Part shown: in pieces, positions 9,001 to 16,380 of the stretch
Position numbering within the stretch: position 1 is the stretch's first letter
Layout: every line of letters begins with the position of its first letter
NCBI GenBank assembly: GCA_049653745.1
Contig: JBASGW010000016.1
Coordinates: forward strand, 1 to 30,588
Direction of reading: 5' to 3'
DNA: 30,588 nt
Source: CANDYO01 sp049653745
GTDB lineage: Bacteria > Pseudomonadota > Alphaproteobacteria > Rickettsiales > CANDYO01
Notes under the pieces: model-generated
What the model saw: only the letters and a program-made list of their open reading frames with translations
What the model was told of the DNA's origin: nothing
The model's database searches: none
Program-made: the position numbers and the translations under genes

Positions 9001-10087
9001 CTTGTTTAAGCTTTTGTATATTTAATTGAAAACCGGATTTGTCATAACCAATCCACTTGGAAAACCCACTATGAAGCTTGTGTATAAGGTCATGTACGTC
9101 TTCATAAAAATTATAAGCAGATCTACCATGATCAACTTTTGCAGCATATATTTTATTATCATTAATAATAATTCCTAAATTACCCTTATGGTAATCAACT
9201 TCACCTAAAAAAAGTGCAGTTACAAATAATTTTTCAAAATTAATAATAGTTTTAGCATTATCTTGGTTGATTATACCTTTATTTTGCGCTTCTTTAATGG
9301 TATAGAAATTTTTTAAGAATATAGATCTAAATAAAACTCTATTTTTGTCTGAAGATATAACAAGTTCTATATCAGGAGTAACATCTCCTGGTAGTAGCCT
9401 TTTATACAAAGGAGATGTTATATATTCTTGAATCCATTCTCTTCTTTCAGAAGTGCGCCCTCCTGGTATTTCGTTTCTGGTAGTGCTCTTTATAAGACTA
9501 ATTGCGCCATCATCAGTTTTTATAACAATAGCCCCAGTTGTATGGCCTGACTGCTTATTAGCATATTCTGTATATTCATTGATTTTAGTAATTAATTTAT
9601 TTTTAAAGAATAACTTAAGTTTTACTATTGCAAAAATATGTTCAATATTAGTAATTAATTTTTTAGGCAGTTTATCATTTTTATTACTTACGCCTGAAAC
9701 ATCCTCTTCTTCGCTTTCGTCGTCATCCTCGGAATTATCATCCTCTTCTTCGAGTTCCTCGTTGTCGTTCGCTGAATCATCATCCTCTTCTTCGTCTTGC
9801 CTCTTGCTATCATTAGCTATATATTGATCATTTAAAGGGTCAATAACATTTTCAACTAAGCACATCTCTCTGTCTATATTATTAAAATATTTTTCTAATT
9901 CTTGAAAGAAGTCTGTTAAATCTTGAATTTCATATTTTTCATTTACATCATTAATGAGTTCTTTAAAGTTAGAATTATTTATTAACTCTCTAAGAATCTC
10001 TTGCTTCTCTATCTCGGTATAGGCATTATATAATGCTTCTAACTCATCTAATCCATCTTTGAAGTCATTTATTAATTTTTTTAACAT
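6032..10087 (-). CDS. Large ankyrin-repeat protein with a kinase-like region, probable effector
   Basis: A 1351-aa protein without a signal peptide. Regions in order: a charged helical N terminus (1-95); an acidic Asp/Glu linker (97-129); a kinase-like region (about 185-340) with a candidate ATP lysine in SLIK (K200), GEVDYHKGN (295-303; D298, H300, N303) and KVDHG (317-321; D319); a helical, partly coiled-coil stretch (430-620); ankyrin repeats (about 683-1000, the clearest at 711-840, e.g. ADNALMMAARDGEVEVIAYL); two 40-aa tandem repeats (1059-1139); and a C-terminal region with hydrophobic segments (1236-1340). Ankyrin repeats mediate protein contacts and are common in effectors of intracellular bacteria. 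The D-x-H-x-x-N plus D-x-G pattern recalls the catalytic and metal-binding loops of PI3/4-kinase- and HipA-like folds; this is inference. GAGGA precedes the ATG by about 11 nt. Delivery to the host is not shown by the sequence. Confidence 0.85.
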   Translation of the reverse strand: MLKKLINDFKDGLDELEALYNAYTEIEKQEILRELINNSNFKELINDVNEKYEIQDLTDFFQELEKYFNNIDREMCLVENVIDPLNDQYIANDSKRQDEEEDDDSANDNEELEEEDDNSEDDDESEEEDVSGVSNKNDKLPKKLITNIEHIFAIVKLKLFFKNKLITKINEYTEYANKQSGHTTGAIVIKTDDGAISLIKSTTRNEIPGGRTSERREWIQEYITSPLYKRLLPGDVTPDIELVISSDKNRVLFRSIFLKNFYTIKEAQNKGIINQDNAKTIINFEKLFVTALFLGEVDYHKGNLGIIINDNKIYAAKVDHGRSAYNFYEDVHDLIHKLHSGFSKWIGYDKSGFQLNIQKLKQAVNEIIKISPVEIETLLNSRFEKLRKHNVEYKDSYRDLTYSSREHYPAPEKLSFTGKTSVSHPSAIWYKARYFIEELRKIDLIPALKDKKEHLRSKVNELLSELKSLKEAEDLNKESKEKFINIDPRMKDLSITQLEEMISELQIHYKEGLESLTHRVDTINDRQKLLKSSIKAINREGGLYSKLYKSFLNTNNNWINPIKEYLSPKEETYLRMLQYREAEKWYLNKYIKQLEVFKQFYEYLDFISKIDELDEGFKNGEWLFRIPHGESPQEWVKKNNYLINEKVFMSPMIFLLWKAPAIKGKGLGALIKNPKYNNFIDQIIFQLALHDLEHKTKAVENIIAAGVDINHSDSNADNALMMAARDGEVEVIAYLMGLGADIEKANSKFETPLLIAIKKDKATVIKFLLARNANLEAADINGNNALLLAIISGNLDIIETIINLNPAKDVMNKNFETPASLAAKFGYLDVLKVLTKDYLPYLDIAVKNHHVNMVQYILDFHSGSLLIQYIKDKALLFCIKNKADIRMIEMLLANGANPYAEIEGQVSLKLAVELGYAEITAAIINNINEEINLETKNIYENSAFMLSVENANHKVIKAFYDYGFKHDIDKIKQALEISLSSNDFGVVKLLLSNYADFFISGGLNYIVIKPTLGSKEFIEKLFSIVSLPSDGLVEYSGTLGNQNIYMKIRCKNLPMQQLIEPNLEDNIKTEEILLSNTKPEIDTDSQIEVSVSTSLPKVIEPNLGENIKTEEILLPSTESAIDTDSQIELSVSISIPKTIMAVNNLMIGSDFTQKQVAAPLLITFPVEEPKGNGERTSEGSGSEAKIQKFQFIKGTLCGKLLLSPALNYLKDNIKDEQNDKNLFDYFSKSVSESASYVVKSLIFAGVSFADILPDKPYGLANKMILYKVSSDLIYNIVIFQVDKTSEMFSKEYLKEMTFFVIPPTLSMLGFNIDEMLGQNSFLTGLIVGSGVEIVDLAGVGMTELYNIFYSE
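6681..6800 (-). repeat. 120-bp tandem repeat, second copy in the protein
   Basis: Direct tandem partner of 6801-6920, exactly 120 bp (40 codons) and closely similar in DNA. It encodes the later of two repeats sharing NIKTEEILL and IDTDSQIE (about residues 1099-1139). Confidence 0.85.
6801..6920 (-). repeat. 120-bp tandem repeat, first copy in the protein
   Basis: First copy in reading order (about residues 1059-1098). The two copies abut with no spacer and keep the frame, which indicates an in-frame duplication within the gene. Confidence 0.85.
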
Positions 10088-10149
10088 TTTCTTAAAAATC
10101 CTCGTAATATTAGTGCCGCTTTAAATTACTTGCATTAATTTTAATTAGC

Positions 10150-10179
10150 ATTATAGCTAGAATTATCACTAATAAGCAA
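10150..10179 (-). promoter_or_regulatory. Possible promoter of the ankyrin gene
   Basis: Read on the minus strand: TTGCTT (10179-10174), an 18-nt spacer and a perfect TATAAT (10155-10150). The start would be near 10143, giving a leader of about 55 nt. The -35 match is weak (3 of 6). Confidence 0.35.
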
Positions 10180-10222
10180 TAAATTTGTTAATATTAATTA
10201 AATATTTTTAAATAAGTGATTA

Positions 10223-10252
10223 TTGACACCGAAATTACTAAATAACTATAGG
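10223..10252 (+). promoter_or_regulatory. Possible promoter of the nucleotidyltransferase gene
   Basis: Perfect TTGACA (10223-10228), an 18-nt spacer and TATAGG (10247-10252). It would give a leader of about 120 nt containing the hairpin at 10271-10299. A nearer, weaker alternative is TTGAAT (10307-10312), 17 nt, TAATAT (10330-10335). Confidence 0.35.
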
Positions 10253-10270
10253 CTGGTCTATTAAAATATA

Positions 10271-10299
10271 ATATCTTTTATATAAAAACTAAAAGATAT
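10271..10299 (+). other. Perfect 10-bp inverted repeat in the nucleotidyltransferase leader
   Basis: ATATCTTTTA (10271-10280) pairs exactly with TAAAAGATAT (10290-10299) around a 9-nt loop. It could be a leader hairpin or an operator; no T-tract follows, so an intrinsic terminator is unlikely. Confidence 0.4.
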
Positions 10300-10377
10300 C
10301 TCTTGCTTGAATTATTTTAAAATCAACTGTAATATTATTAACTAATATAGTTATTACAGCATAATATTTAATATAAT

Positions 10378-11085
10378 ATGACAAAAATCAAACAAGCAAT
10401 TGTTTTATCAGCAGGATTAGGCACAAGAATGAAAGAGTTAACTCAAGACATTCCTAAACCTATGCTTTTAGTAGATGGAGTTTCTCTAATCCAAAGGCAT
10501 TTACAATATCTTTATAAAAATAATATTCATAAAGTAGTTATTAATAGTTTTTATAAAGCAGAAATCTTTGAAAACTTTGTTAAATCTCTAGAAATCACTT
10601 CAAAGTTAGATCTTCACTTCAGTAGAGAAGATGAATTATTAGGTACTGCCGGTGGAGTTAAAAACGCTCTAAAAATATTAGGCAATGAACCATTTTTTGT
10701 AATTAATAGTGATGCTCTTTATATTGATGATGATGCAACTAACTCATCTTTTATACAGTTAGAAAATAATTGGAAAGATGATAGTTGCATACTCACTTTA
10801 TTAGCTAAAAAAGATAGAGCCTTTGGCTATTGGGGAAAAGGGGACTTTGATTTAAATCACAAAAATCAAATCACTCTAAATAAAGAAGATGGCCAATTTA
10901 TCCATGCTGGTATGCAGCTCATGAATTATAAAGTTTTTGAAAATTATCCTGAGAAGATCTTACAATTTTATCCAACCATTTATAGTGATTTTATTGCTAA
11001 AGGAAAATTATTGGGATTTATTTATCAAGGAAAATGGTTACATATTGGAGATGTTAAAGCTTATGAGACTTATAAACTAGACTAA
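10378..11085 (+). CDS. Sugar-phosphate nucleotidyltransferase, MurU-like
   Basis: The 235-aa protein opens with the nucleotidyltransferase signature GLGTRM (13-18) followed by PKPM (26-29), which binds the nucleoside triphosphate. LLGTAGGVKNAL (87-98) is the base and sugar contact region, and VINSDALY carries the metal-binding D112. The size and lack of a C-terminal hexapeptide domain match N-acetylmuramate-1-phosphate uridylyltransferase (MurU) and small mannose-1-phosphate guanylyltransferases. MurU belongs to a peptidoglycan-recycling route ending in UDP-MurNAc. The wall-synthesis cluster next door is weak support; the usual partner kinase AmgK is not in the window. The stop codon overlaps the end of ftsI on the other strand by 4 nt. 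Family call firm, substrate uncertain. Confidence 0.85.
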   Translation: MTKIKQAIVLSAGLGTRMKELTQDIPKPMLLVDGVSLIQRHLQYLYKNNIHKVVINSFYKAEIFENFVKSLEITSKLDLHFSREDELLGTAGGVKNALKILGNEPFFVINSDALYIDDDATNSSFIQLENNWKDDSCILTLLAKKDRAFGYWGKGDFDLNHKNQITLNKEDGQFIHAGMQLMNYKVFENYPEKILQFYPTIYSDFIAKGKLLGFIYQGKWLHIGDVKAYETYKLD

Positions 11086-12827
11086 GATTTCCTCTCATTT
11101 TCCTCTTCTTCTTCATCTGGATCAAAATCCACCCAGAATCTTTTTTTAAGATCATCATCTTCAGTATCTATTGGTTTTACATCTAATAATGGAGCAATTC
11201 TGCTTATAACTCTTCCCGTAAGTGGAGCAGCTGTCCATCCTCCTCCTGTAAATGGAGTATATTCATTTGGCCTTGGATCATCTAAAATCATTAATGTTAT
11301 ATATCTTGGATTATTTATAGGAAAAGCTCCAAAAAAAGAGGAATATTTTTCAGTTTTACTATAGCCCCCAATTTTTGCCTTTTCAGCAGAACCAGTTTTA
11401 CCACCAGGGTAATATCCTGGAGCGTTAGCTTTTTTACCACTACCTTTTTCAACAGTTAAGCGCATTAACTTACGCATATTCTCTGAGGTATCTTCACTTA
11501 AAACTCTAACTATAGGAGTTTCACTTGAAGGATTTCTTATTAGTAAAGTAGGCTCATAAACATAACCTCCATTAACTAAAGAGACAGCAGCCCTAACAAA
11601 ATGAAGTGGTGTTACTGCAATGCCATGACCAAATGAAATGGTCATAGTGCTAATTTCACCCCAATTCTTATCACTTGGATACATTGGTTGCCCCTTTTCA
11701 GGCAATTCAATTTTTAAATCATCTAATAATCCCCAAGATCTAATGAATTTTTTTTGTTTTGCAGTGCCCACCTCCAAACTAATCATTGCAGTTCCAATAT
11801 TGGAGGAATACATAAATATTTGTGGAATAGATAAATATGCATGTTTTGGTTTATAATCATGGATGGTAAATCTTGATGCTTTTATGGGAGCTTTCACATA
11901 GTAAACATCATTCAAAGATACTGCTTTTGTCTCTAAAGCCATAGCCACTGTTAGACCTTTCATTATTGAACCAATTTCATAAACCCCTAATGAAGCTTGA
12001 TTAAATAATTGAGTTGGACCAGCCTTGCTTGGATAATGAGGATCAAAATCCGGCATTGATACCAGAGAAATTATCTCTCCATTATTAGCGTCCATCACAA
12101 TTCCTACACCACCCTTAGCTTTGAATTCTTTAATAGACTTGCTTAACTCTTCATGAACTATATTTTGCACTCTAAGATCTAAACTTAACTGCAATTTTCC
12201 ATTTTTGTGATTAAGCAAATATTCATTAAATTGCTTTTCCACTCCAGCTATGCCATTACCATCAGTATCAACATATCCTAAAACATGAGAAAATAATGAA
12301 CCTTGTGTATAAAATCTTTTACTACCCTCTTCAAATTCTAGCCCAGGAACCCCAAGACCATTAACTTTATGTTGCTGCTTAGGGGTTATATTGCGCTTAA
12401 TCCATACGAAACTTTTTTGGCTTTTCAATAACTTAGTCAGATCATCTTTGTTAAGATCAGGGAAAATCTCTACCAATTTCTTGGCTGTGTAAACTGGATC
12501 TAAAATTAATTTAGGATTAGCATGAACAGAAACTATATCTAAATCCACTGCAAGCAAATTTCCTTTACGATCTACAATTTCATTTCTAGAACTAATTGAT
12601 TGATTTAAATTTTTTTTGAAAATTATATTGCTAGTGCTGGTATTGATTAGTTTATAGGAAATAAAGAGAAATATTAAAGAAAAAACTATAATAACTACAT
12701 AAATTCTTTGATATAAAATATTAGTATCCCTTGAAACTACTACTTCATTCTTAAATTTAATTTTGCATAATTTTTGATAAATTTCTTGAACAGACCAAGC
12801 TTTAAATTTACTAAAACCAATTCTCAT
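11082..12827 (-). CDS. ftsI: Septal peptidoglycan transpeptidase FtsI (PBP3)
   Basis: A class B penicillin-binding protein that cross-links septal peptidoglycan with FtsW. At 581 aa it has a cytosolic N terminus, one membrane anchor (about 42-60), a dimerisation/pedestal domain starting at SRNEIVDRKGNLLA (80-93), and a transpeptidase domain with the catalytic SxxK S287-I-M-K290, SxN S341-S-N343 and KTG 477-479. The C terminus is acidic (DPDEEEEEN). Its ATG overlaps the stop of the FtsL-like gene (ATGA), and position in the mraZ-rsmH-ftsL order makes FtsI rather than the elongation protein PBP2/MrdA the better call. The usual next genes (murE, murF, mraY) do not follow; the cluster stops here against a convergent gene. 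Confidence 0.95.
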   Translation of the reverse strand: MRIGFSKFKAWSVQEIYQKLCKIKFKNEVVVSRDTNILYQRIYVVIIVFSLIFLFISYKLINTSTSNIIFKKNLNQSISSRNEIVDRKGNLLAVDLDIVSVHANPKLILDPVYTAKKLVEIFPDLNKDDLTKLLKSQKSFVWIKRNITPKQQHKVNGLGVPGLEFEEGSKRFYTQGSLFSHVLGYVDTDGNGIAGVEKQFNEYLLNHKNGKLQLSLDLRVQNIVHEELSKSIKEFKAKGGVGIVMDANNGEIISLVSMPDFDPHYPSKAGPTQLFNQASLGVYEIGSIMKGLTVAMALETKAVSLNDVYYVKAPIKASRFTIHDYKPKHAYLSIPQIFMYSSNIGTAMISLEVGTAKQKKFIRSWGLLDDLKIELPEKGQPMYPSDKNWGEISTMTISFGHGIAVTPLHFVRAAVSLVNGGYVYEPTLLIRNPSSETPIVRVLSEDTSENMRKLMRLTVEKGSGKKANAPGYYPGGKTGSAEKAKIGGYSKTEKYSSFFGAFPINNPRYITLMILDDPRPNEYTPFTGGGWTAAPLTGRVISRIAPLLDVKPIDTEDDDLKKRFWVDFDPDEEEEENERKS

Positions 12828-13246
12828 TTTTTTGGTCTCGTTGTTATAACGGGGCGCTCTCTATAATTCCACTTAACTTTCTTAGATCTACCAGATTTTC
12901 CTTTAGGCTTATAATTTACTTTAACAATATTATTACTGATATTTTCGTCAATATTAGCACTCATCACCGGCGTAATCATTAATCCATCTTCTGTTGGTAA
13001 TAATTGTTGTGGTTTAATTTGAGCTAAATCTAAAAATTTCTCACTTAAGTAAATTAGTCTTTTTGGATCATTTAAATATGCCCATTCAGCTTTAAGAACA
13101 TGAATACTGCTCTTTTCATGCTCTAATTCTTTTTTAAGCTCTAACGCTTCTCGGTGCAATTCTTGTACTTTGAATTTTATTTGAAACAAAGAAAATATCG
13201 AAGCAGTTAATAATAATAAAACTAAAATATATCTAATTTTAATCAT
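12824..13246 (-). CDS. ftsL: FtsL-like division protein
   Basis: A small bitopic membrane protein of 140 aa: a membrane segment at about 5-22, then a charged, probably coiled-coil stretch (25-55) and the block LKAEWAYLNDPKRL (51-64) that is typical of alphaproteobacterial FtsL-like proteins encoded between rsmH and ftsI. FtsL with FtsB and FtsQ forms the complex that activates FtsWI at the septum. The C-terminal third is basic and low in complexity, ending RPVITTRPKK. The gene overlaps both neighbours by 4 nt. Identification rests on topology, the motif and gene order, because FtsL sequences diverge quickly. Confidence 0.85.
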   Translation of the reverse strand: MIKIRYILVLLLLTASIFSLFQIKFKVQELHREALELKKELEHEKSSIHVLKAEWAYLNDPKRLIYLSEKFLDLAQIKPQQLLPTEDGLMITPVMSANIDENISNNIVKVNYKPKGKSGRSKKVKWNYRERPVITTRPKK

Positions 13247-14148
13247 ATTTGCCCCTCTATTGGAGGCATAACCATCATATCTTTTTTTATAATAGTTCTA
13301 ATTTTAGCTGATCTTGATCTTGGATTTTCTCTTATTTCTGCTATTTTTGGTTTATATAATTTGGCGCTAGCATTAGGCACATTGCTAATAAAATTTTTAA
13401 TAATTCTATCTTCCAAACCTTGAAATGAAACTATAACTAACTTTCCTTCAAGATTTAGCAAATTATATGCTTCAACCAAAGCTTTTTTTAGAATTTTTAG
13501 TTCATCATTTACATAAACTCTTATTGCCTGAAAAGTTTTAGTTGCAGGGTCAATTTTTCCTGTTCTTCTAACTGAAGATTGCACAATCTTAGCTAATTCA
13601 GTGGTTGTGTTAATAGGATTATGCTTGCGATATTTGATAATGCTTTGAGCTATTTGTCTAGAAAATGTTTCTTCTCCATAATAATAAATTATATCAGCTA
13701 TATCACTTTCACTAAATGTATTTACAACTTCCCAAGCATCAACACCCTTCTGACTCATTCTCATATCTAAACGAGCTTCTTTAGCAAATGAAAAACCTCT
13801 TTCTGCTTGATCAATCTGCATCGAAGAAATGCCTAAATCAAAAACTATTCCATCTACAGATCTAATATTATATTCCTTAGCTATATCCGCTAAATTACCA
13901 AAATTATCATTAATAAAAACAAAAATATCTGGATGCTTCTGATATAATTTTTCAGCAAATATCTTAACACTAGGGTCTTGATCAATTGAATATAATTTAA
14001 CATCACTTGTTGCTAAAATTTCTGCGCTATAACCACCAGCACCAAAAGTGCAATCTATATAGCTTTCACCTTGCTTAAGATCTAATTGTTCTATTACTTC
14101 AGTTAACATCACTGGAATATGAGGAATTATTGTTTTTGTGTTTTTCAT
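13243..14148 (-). CDS. rsmH: 16S rRNA (cytosine-1402-N4)-methyltransferase
   Basis: RsmH (MraW) methylates N4 of C1402 in 16S rRNA at the decoding centre, using S-adenosylmethionine. The 301-aa length is normal. HIPVMLTEVIEQL (10-22) is the conserved start of the family and DCTFGAGGYS (32-41) the SAM-binding loop; FDLGISSMQIDQAERGFSF (108-126) is the characteristic second block. RENPRSRSAKIR near the C terminus is also conserved. It overlaps mraZ and ftsL by 4 nt each, so translation of the operon is probably coupled. Confidence 0.96.
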   Translation of the reverse strand: MKNTKTIIPHIPVMLTEVIEQLDLKQGESYIDCTFGAGGYSAEILATSDVKLYSIDQDPSVKIFAEKLYQKHPDIFVFINDNFGNLADIAKEYNIRSVDGIVFDLGISSMQIDQAERGFSFAKEARLDMRMSQKGVDAWEVVNTFSESDIADIIYYYGEETFSRQIAQSIIKYRKHNPINTTTELAKIVQSSVRRTGKIDPATKTFQAIRVYVNDELKILKKALVEAYNLLNLEGKLVIVSFQGLEDRIIKNFISNVPNASAKLYKPKIAEIRENPRSRSAKIRTIIKKDMMVMPPIEGQI

Positions 14149-14630
14149 ATACTTAATTTCTCACCTCGATTATTTATCAAGGATTTAGATGAAAACTGTA
14201 ATATATGACGATCTTTTTTAGCAATTTCACGAGCCTTAGCCGCATATTCTTCAAAAGTAGATGGATTCCAAATTTCAAAAGTTGCGCCTTTACCAACAAA
14301 ACAAGCTTGTTCACCAAGATTCGCAAATTCAATAAGATCTTCTGGCAATATAACTCTGCCCTCTCCGTCTATTCCTAATTGGATACATCCACCCAAAATT
14401 GTTGTGGCAAAAGCATCCCTTGCTTCAGAATATGGATCTAAATTATCTATTGTTTGACTAAGCATTTCTATGCGATTAATTCCTGATGCTTCTACACAAG
14501 GATTAATAAAAGAACTATATGCAATAATGGAACCAGAGCTAAGTTGAGTTAAGCTAGAGCGAAAAGATGCTGGTACGGATACCCTACCCTTTTTATCAAG
14601 TTTATTGATGTAAGTAGATAAAAACAGCAT
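14145..14630 (-). CDS. mraZ: MraZ transcriptional regulator
   Basis: MraZ is a DNA-binding repressor of its own division and cell-wall operon. The 161-aa protein has two SpoVT-AbrB-type modules, the first beginning STYINKLDKKGRVSVPASFR (5-24) and the second around GIDGEGRVILPEDL, as expected; it oligomerises into rings in studied species. A GGAGGA element lies about 15 nt before the chosen ATG, which is farther than usual, but the ATG gives the canonical family N terminus. It is the first gene of the operon and lies behind a promoter with five phased TGG elements (14711-14755), which suggests autoregulation. Confidence 0.95.
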   Translation of the reverse strand: MLFLSTYINKLDKKGRVSVPASFRSSLTQLSSGSIIAYSSFINPCVEASGINRIEMLSQTIDNLDPYSEARDAFATTILGGCIQLGIDGEGRVILPEDLIEFANLGEQACFVGKGATFEIWNPSTFEEYAAKAREIAKKDRHILQFSSKSLINNRGEKLSI

Positions 14631-14710
14631 CAGACTCTTAAAACTCCTCCAAAAATATTCATTAATAACGATTAAAAAACCTATTTCATCCTTTAAGTAT
14701 AAAACTTTAA

Positions 14711-14755
14711 TGGTAAAAAATGGGTTAACATGGAATTAAATGGTTATATATGGAA
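14711..14755 (-). promoter_or_regulatory. Probable MraZ operator: five TGG boxes at 10-bp period
   Basis: On the + strand TGG occurs at 14711, 14721, 14731, 14741 and 14751, exactly one helical turn apart, each preceded by A. MraZ proteins bind direct TGG-containing repeats spaced about 10 bp upstream of their operons. The boxes lie between the -10 element and mraZ, over the probable start site. The TGG reads on the strand opposite to mraZ transcription, an orientation worth testing. Confidence 0.65.
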
Positions 14756-14756
14756 A

Positions 14757-14783
14757 ATTATACCTTAAATAGGAGATAGTCAA
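14757..14783 (-). promoter_or_regulatory. Probable promoter of the mraZ operon
   Basis: Read on the minus strand: TTGACT (14783-14778), a short 15-nt spacer and a perfect TATAAT (14762-14757). Start near 14750, leader about 120 nt, with the TGG boxes immediately downstream. Confidence 0.5.
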
Positions 14784-14909
14784 GCTACAAAATCATAAAA
14801 AAGACCTTATTAGTTACTAAATATTAATAAATTACATCAACTCAATCAAAGGTTGTTTTTAGCCAGACCTAAGTAAAACCTTAGTTTTAGAGAAAGCATA
14901 AAAAGTGCC

Positions 14910-14925
14910 GTGATATAAATATCAC
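14910..14925. promoter_or_regulatory. Operator-like palindrome between mraZ and tyrS
   Basis: GTGATAT (14910-14916) and ATATCAC (14919-14925) form a perfect 7+2+7 inverted repeat in the 502-bp divergent spacer. It has the size of a dimeric regulator site, and no regulator can be named. I see no gene in the rest of 14784-15060. Confidence 0.35.
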
Positions 14926-15060
14926 TTATAAAAATTATTTTTAGAAAAATGTATTTTATTTTGATTTCTTAACGATTACCTAATAAAAAAATACTTCCTA
15001 ATTTTTAAAGATAAGAGTGGTTTATTTAGAGATATCTAGACATGAACTTAATATTAAGTT

Positions 15061-15088
15061 TTGATTATAGACATCCACTGGCTATACT
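15061..15088 (+). promoter_or_regulatory. Probable tyrS promoter
   Basis: TTGATT (15061-15066), a 16-nt spacer and TATACT (15083-15088, 5 of 6). Start near 15095, about 38 nt before the ATG. Confidence 0.5.
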
Positions 15089-15132
15089 GCTATCTTAACT
15101 GCACAAATTTTTAAAGATTAAAGGTATAAATT

Positions 15133-16371
15133 ATGGATTTTATTGAAGAATTTATTGCACGTGGATTCTATCATCAAGCAACAGATTTAGAAGGATTAAA
15201 AAAACTTACATCTGACAATAAAGTTTCAGCTTATATTGGCTTTGATCCTACAGCTTCTTCATTACATGTTGGAAATTTAATGCAAGTGATGATCTTTAGA
15301 TTACTGCAAAAACATGGTCATCGCCCTATAGTGATTGTTGGAGGAGGAACAGTAAAAGTTGGAGACCCTTCTGGAAAAGATGAGATGCGCAAAATTCTTG
15401 ATGATAACACCATCAATGAAAATCTTAATGGCATTAAATCTTCATTAGCAAAATTTATTAAATTTGGTGAACATGAAAATGAAGCAATTATTTTAAATAA
15501 TGACCAATGGCTTCAAAAATTAAATTATATTGAGTTCCTGCGAGATTTTGGTAAGCATTTCTCTATAAATCGTATGTTAAAATTCGATAGCGTTAAGCTC
15601 CGCTTAGAACGTGAACAAAACCTTAGTTTCCTTGAATTTAATTACATGCTACTGCAATCATATGATTTTGTTGAATTGCATAAAAACTATAACTGCCGCA
15701 TTCAATTGGGTGGTTCAGATCAATGGGGAAATATAGTTAGTGGTGTAGAGCTTAACAGACGCCTAGGTCTTAAAGAAATTTTTGGCTTAACAACTCCATT
15801 AATTACCACCGCCAGTGGAGCAAAAATGGGTAAAAGCGCTAATGGAGCCGTGTGGTTAAGCGAAGAATTATTATCTCCATATGATTATTATCAATTTTGG
15901 CGTAATACTGATGATCGTGATGTAATAAAATTCATAAAATTATTTACTGAGCTCTCTCTAGAAAAAATTGAAGAATATAGCAAGTATGAAGGCAATAAAA
16001 TTAATGAAGTTAAAAAAATCCTTGCCTTTGAAGCAACAAAATTATGCCATGGTGAAGAACAAGCTTTGCTTGCAGCTGACACTGCAATTAAAATGTTTGA
16101 AGAAAATAGCCTATGCAATAACCTACCTACCGTAGAATTAAGCAAAGAAGAACTAACAAAAGGAATTTCAGCTTATATTTTATTTCATAAATCATCATTA
16201 ACTGAATCAGGTGGCGAAGCTAAAAGATTAATTATTGGAAATGGCGCCAAAGTTAATGACCAAGTTATAAAAGATGAAAATATGAAAATAACTTTAGATC
16301 ATTGTAATTTGGAAGGCATAATTAAATTAAGCGCTGGGAAAAAACGCCATGCATTAATTAAAGCTATCTAG
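15133..16371 (+). CDS. tyrS: Tyrosyl-tRNA synthetase
   Basis: It charges tRNA-Tyr in the cytosol. The 412-aa protein shows class I features: YIGFDPTASSLHVGNL (34-49), with HVGN as the HIGH motif; the tyrosine-specific GGSDQWGNI (193-201); and KMGKS (231-235) as the KMSKS loop. A C-terminal S4 RNA-binding domain (about 345-412) ends in LSAGKKRHALIKAI. The HVGN and KMGKS forms and the length suit the TyrS lineage widespread in proteobacteria. AGG about 8 nt before the ATG is the ribosome-binding site. It is transcribed alone from the spacer shared with the mraZ operon and ends at a hairpin (16381-16404). Confidence 0.97.
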   Translation: MDFIEEFIARGFYHQATDLEGLKKLTSDNKVSAYIGFDPTASSLHVGNLMQVMIFRLLQKHGHRPIVIVGGGTVKVGDPSGKDEMRKILDDNTINENLNGIKSSLAKFIKFGEHENEAIILNNDQWLQKLNYIEFLRDFGKHFSINRMLKFDSVKLRLEREQNLSFLEFNYMLLQSYDFVELHKNYNCRIQLGGSDQWGNIVSGVELNRRLGLKEIFGLTTPLITTASGAKMGKSANGAVWLSEELLSPYDYYQFWRNTDDRDVIKFIKLFTELSLEKIEEYSKYEGNKINEVKKILAFEATKLCHGEEQALLAADTAIKMFEENSLCNNLPTVELSKEELTKGISAYILFHKSSLTESGGEAKRLIIGNGAKVNDQVIKDENMKITLDHCNLEGIIKLSAGKKRHALIKAI

Positions 16372-16380
16372 ACAACAAGC

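Noticed and set aside
9453..9827. Plus-strand frame rich in serine opposite the ankyrin gene
   Set aside because: The poly-serine is the reverse reading of GAA/GAT codons of the acidic linker; it is a shadow.
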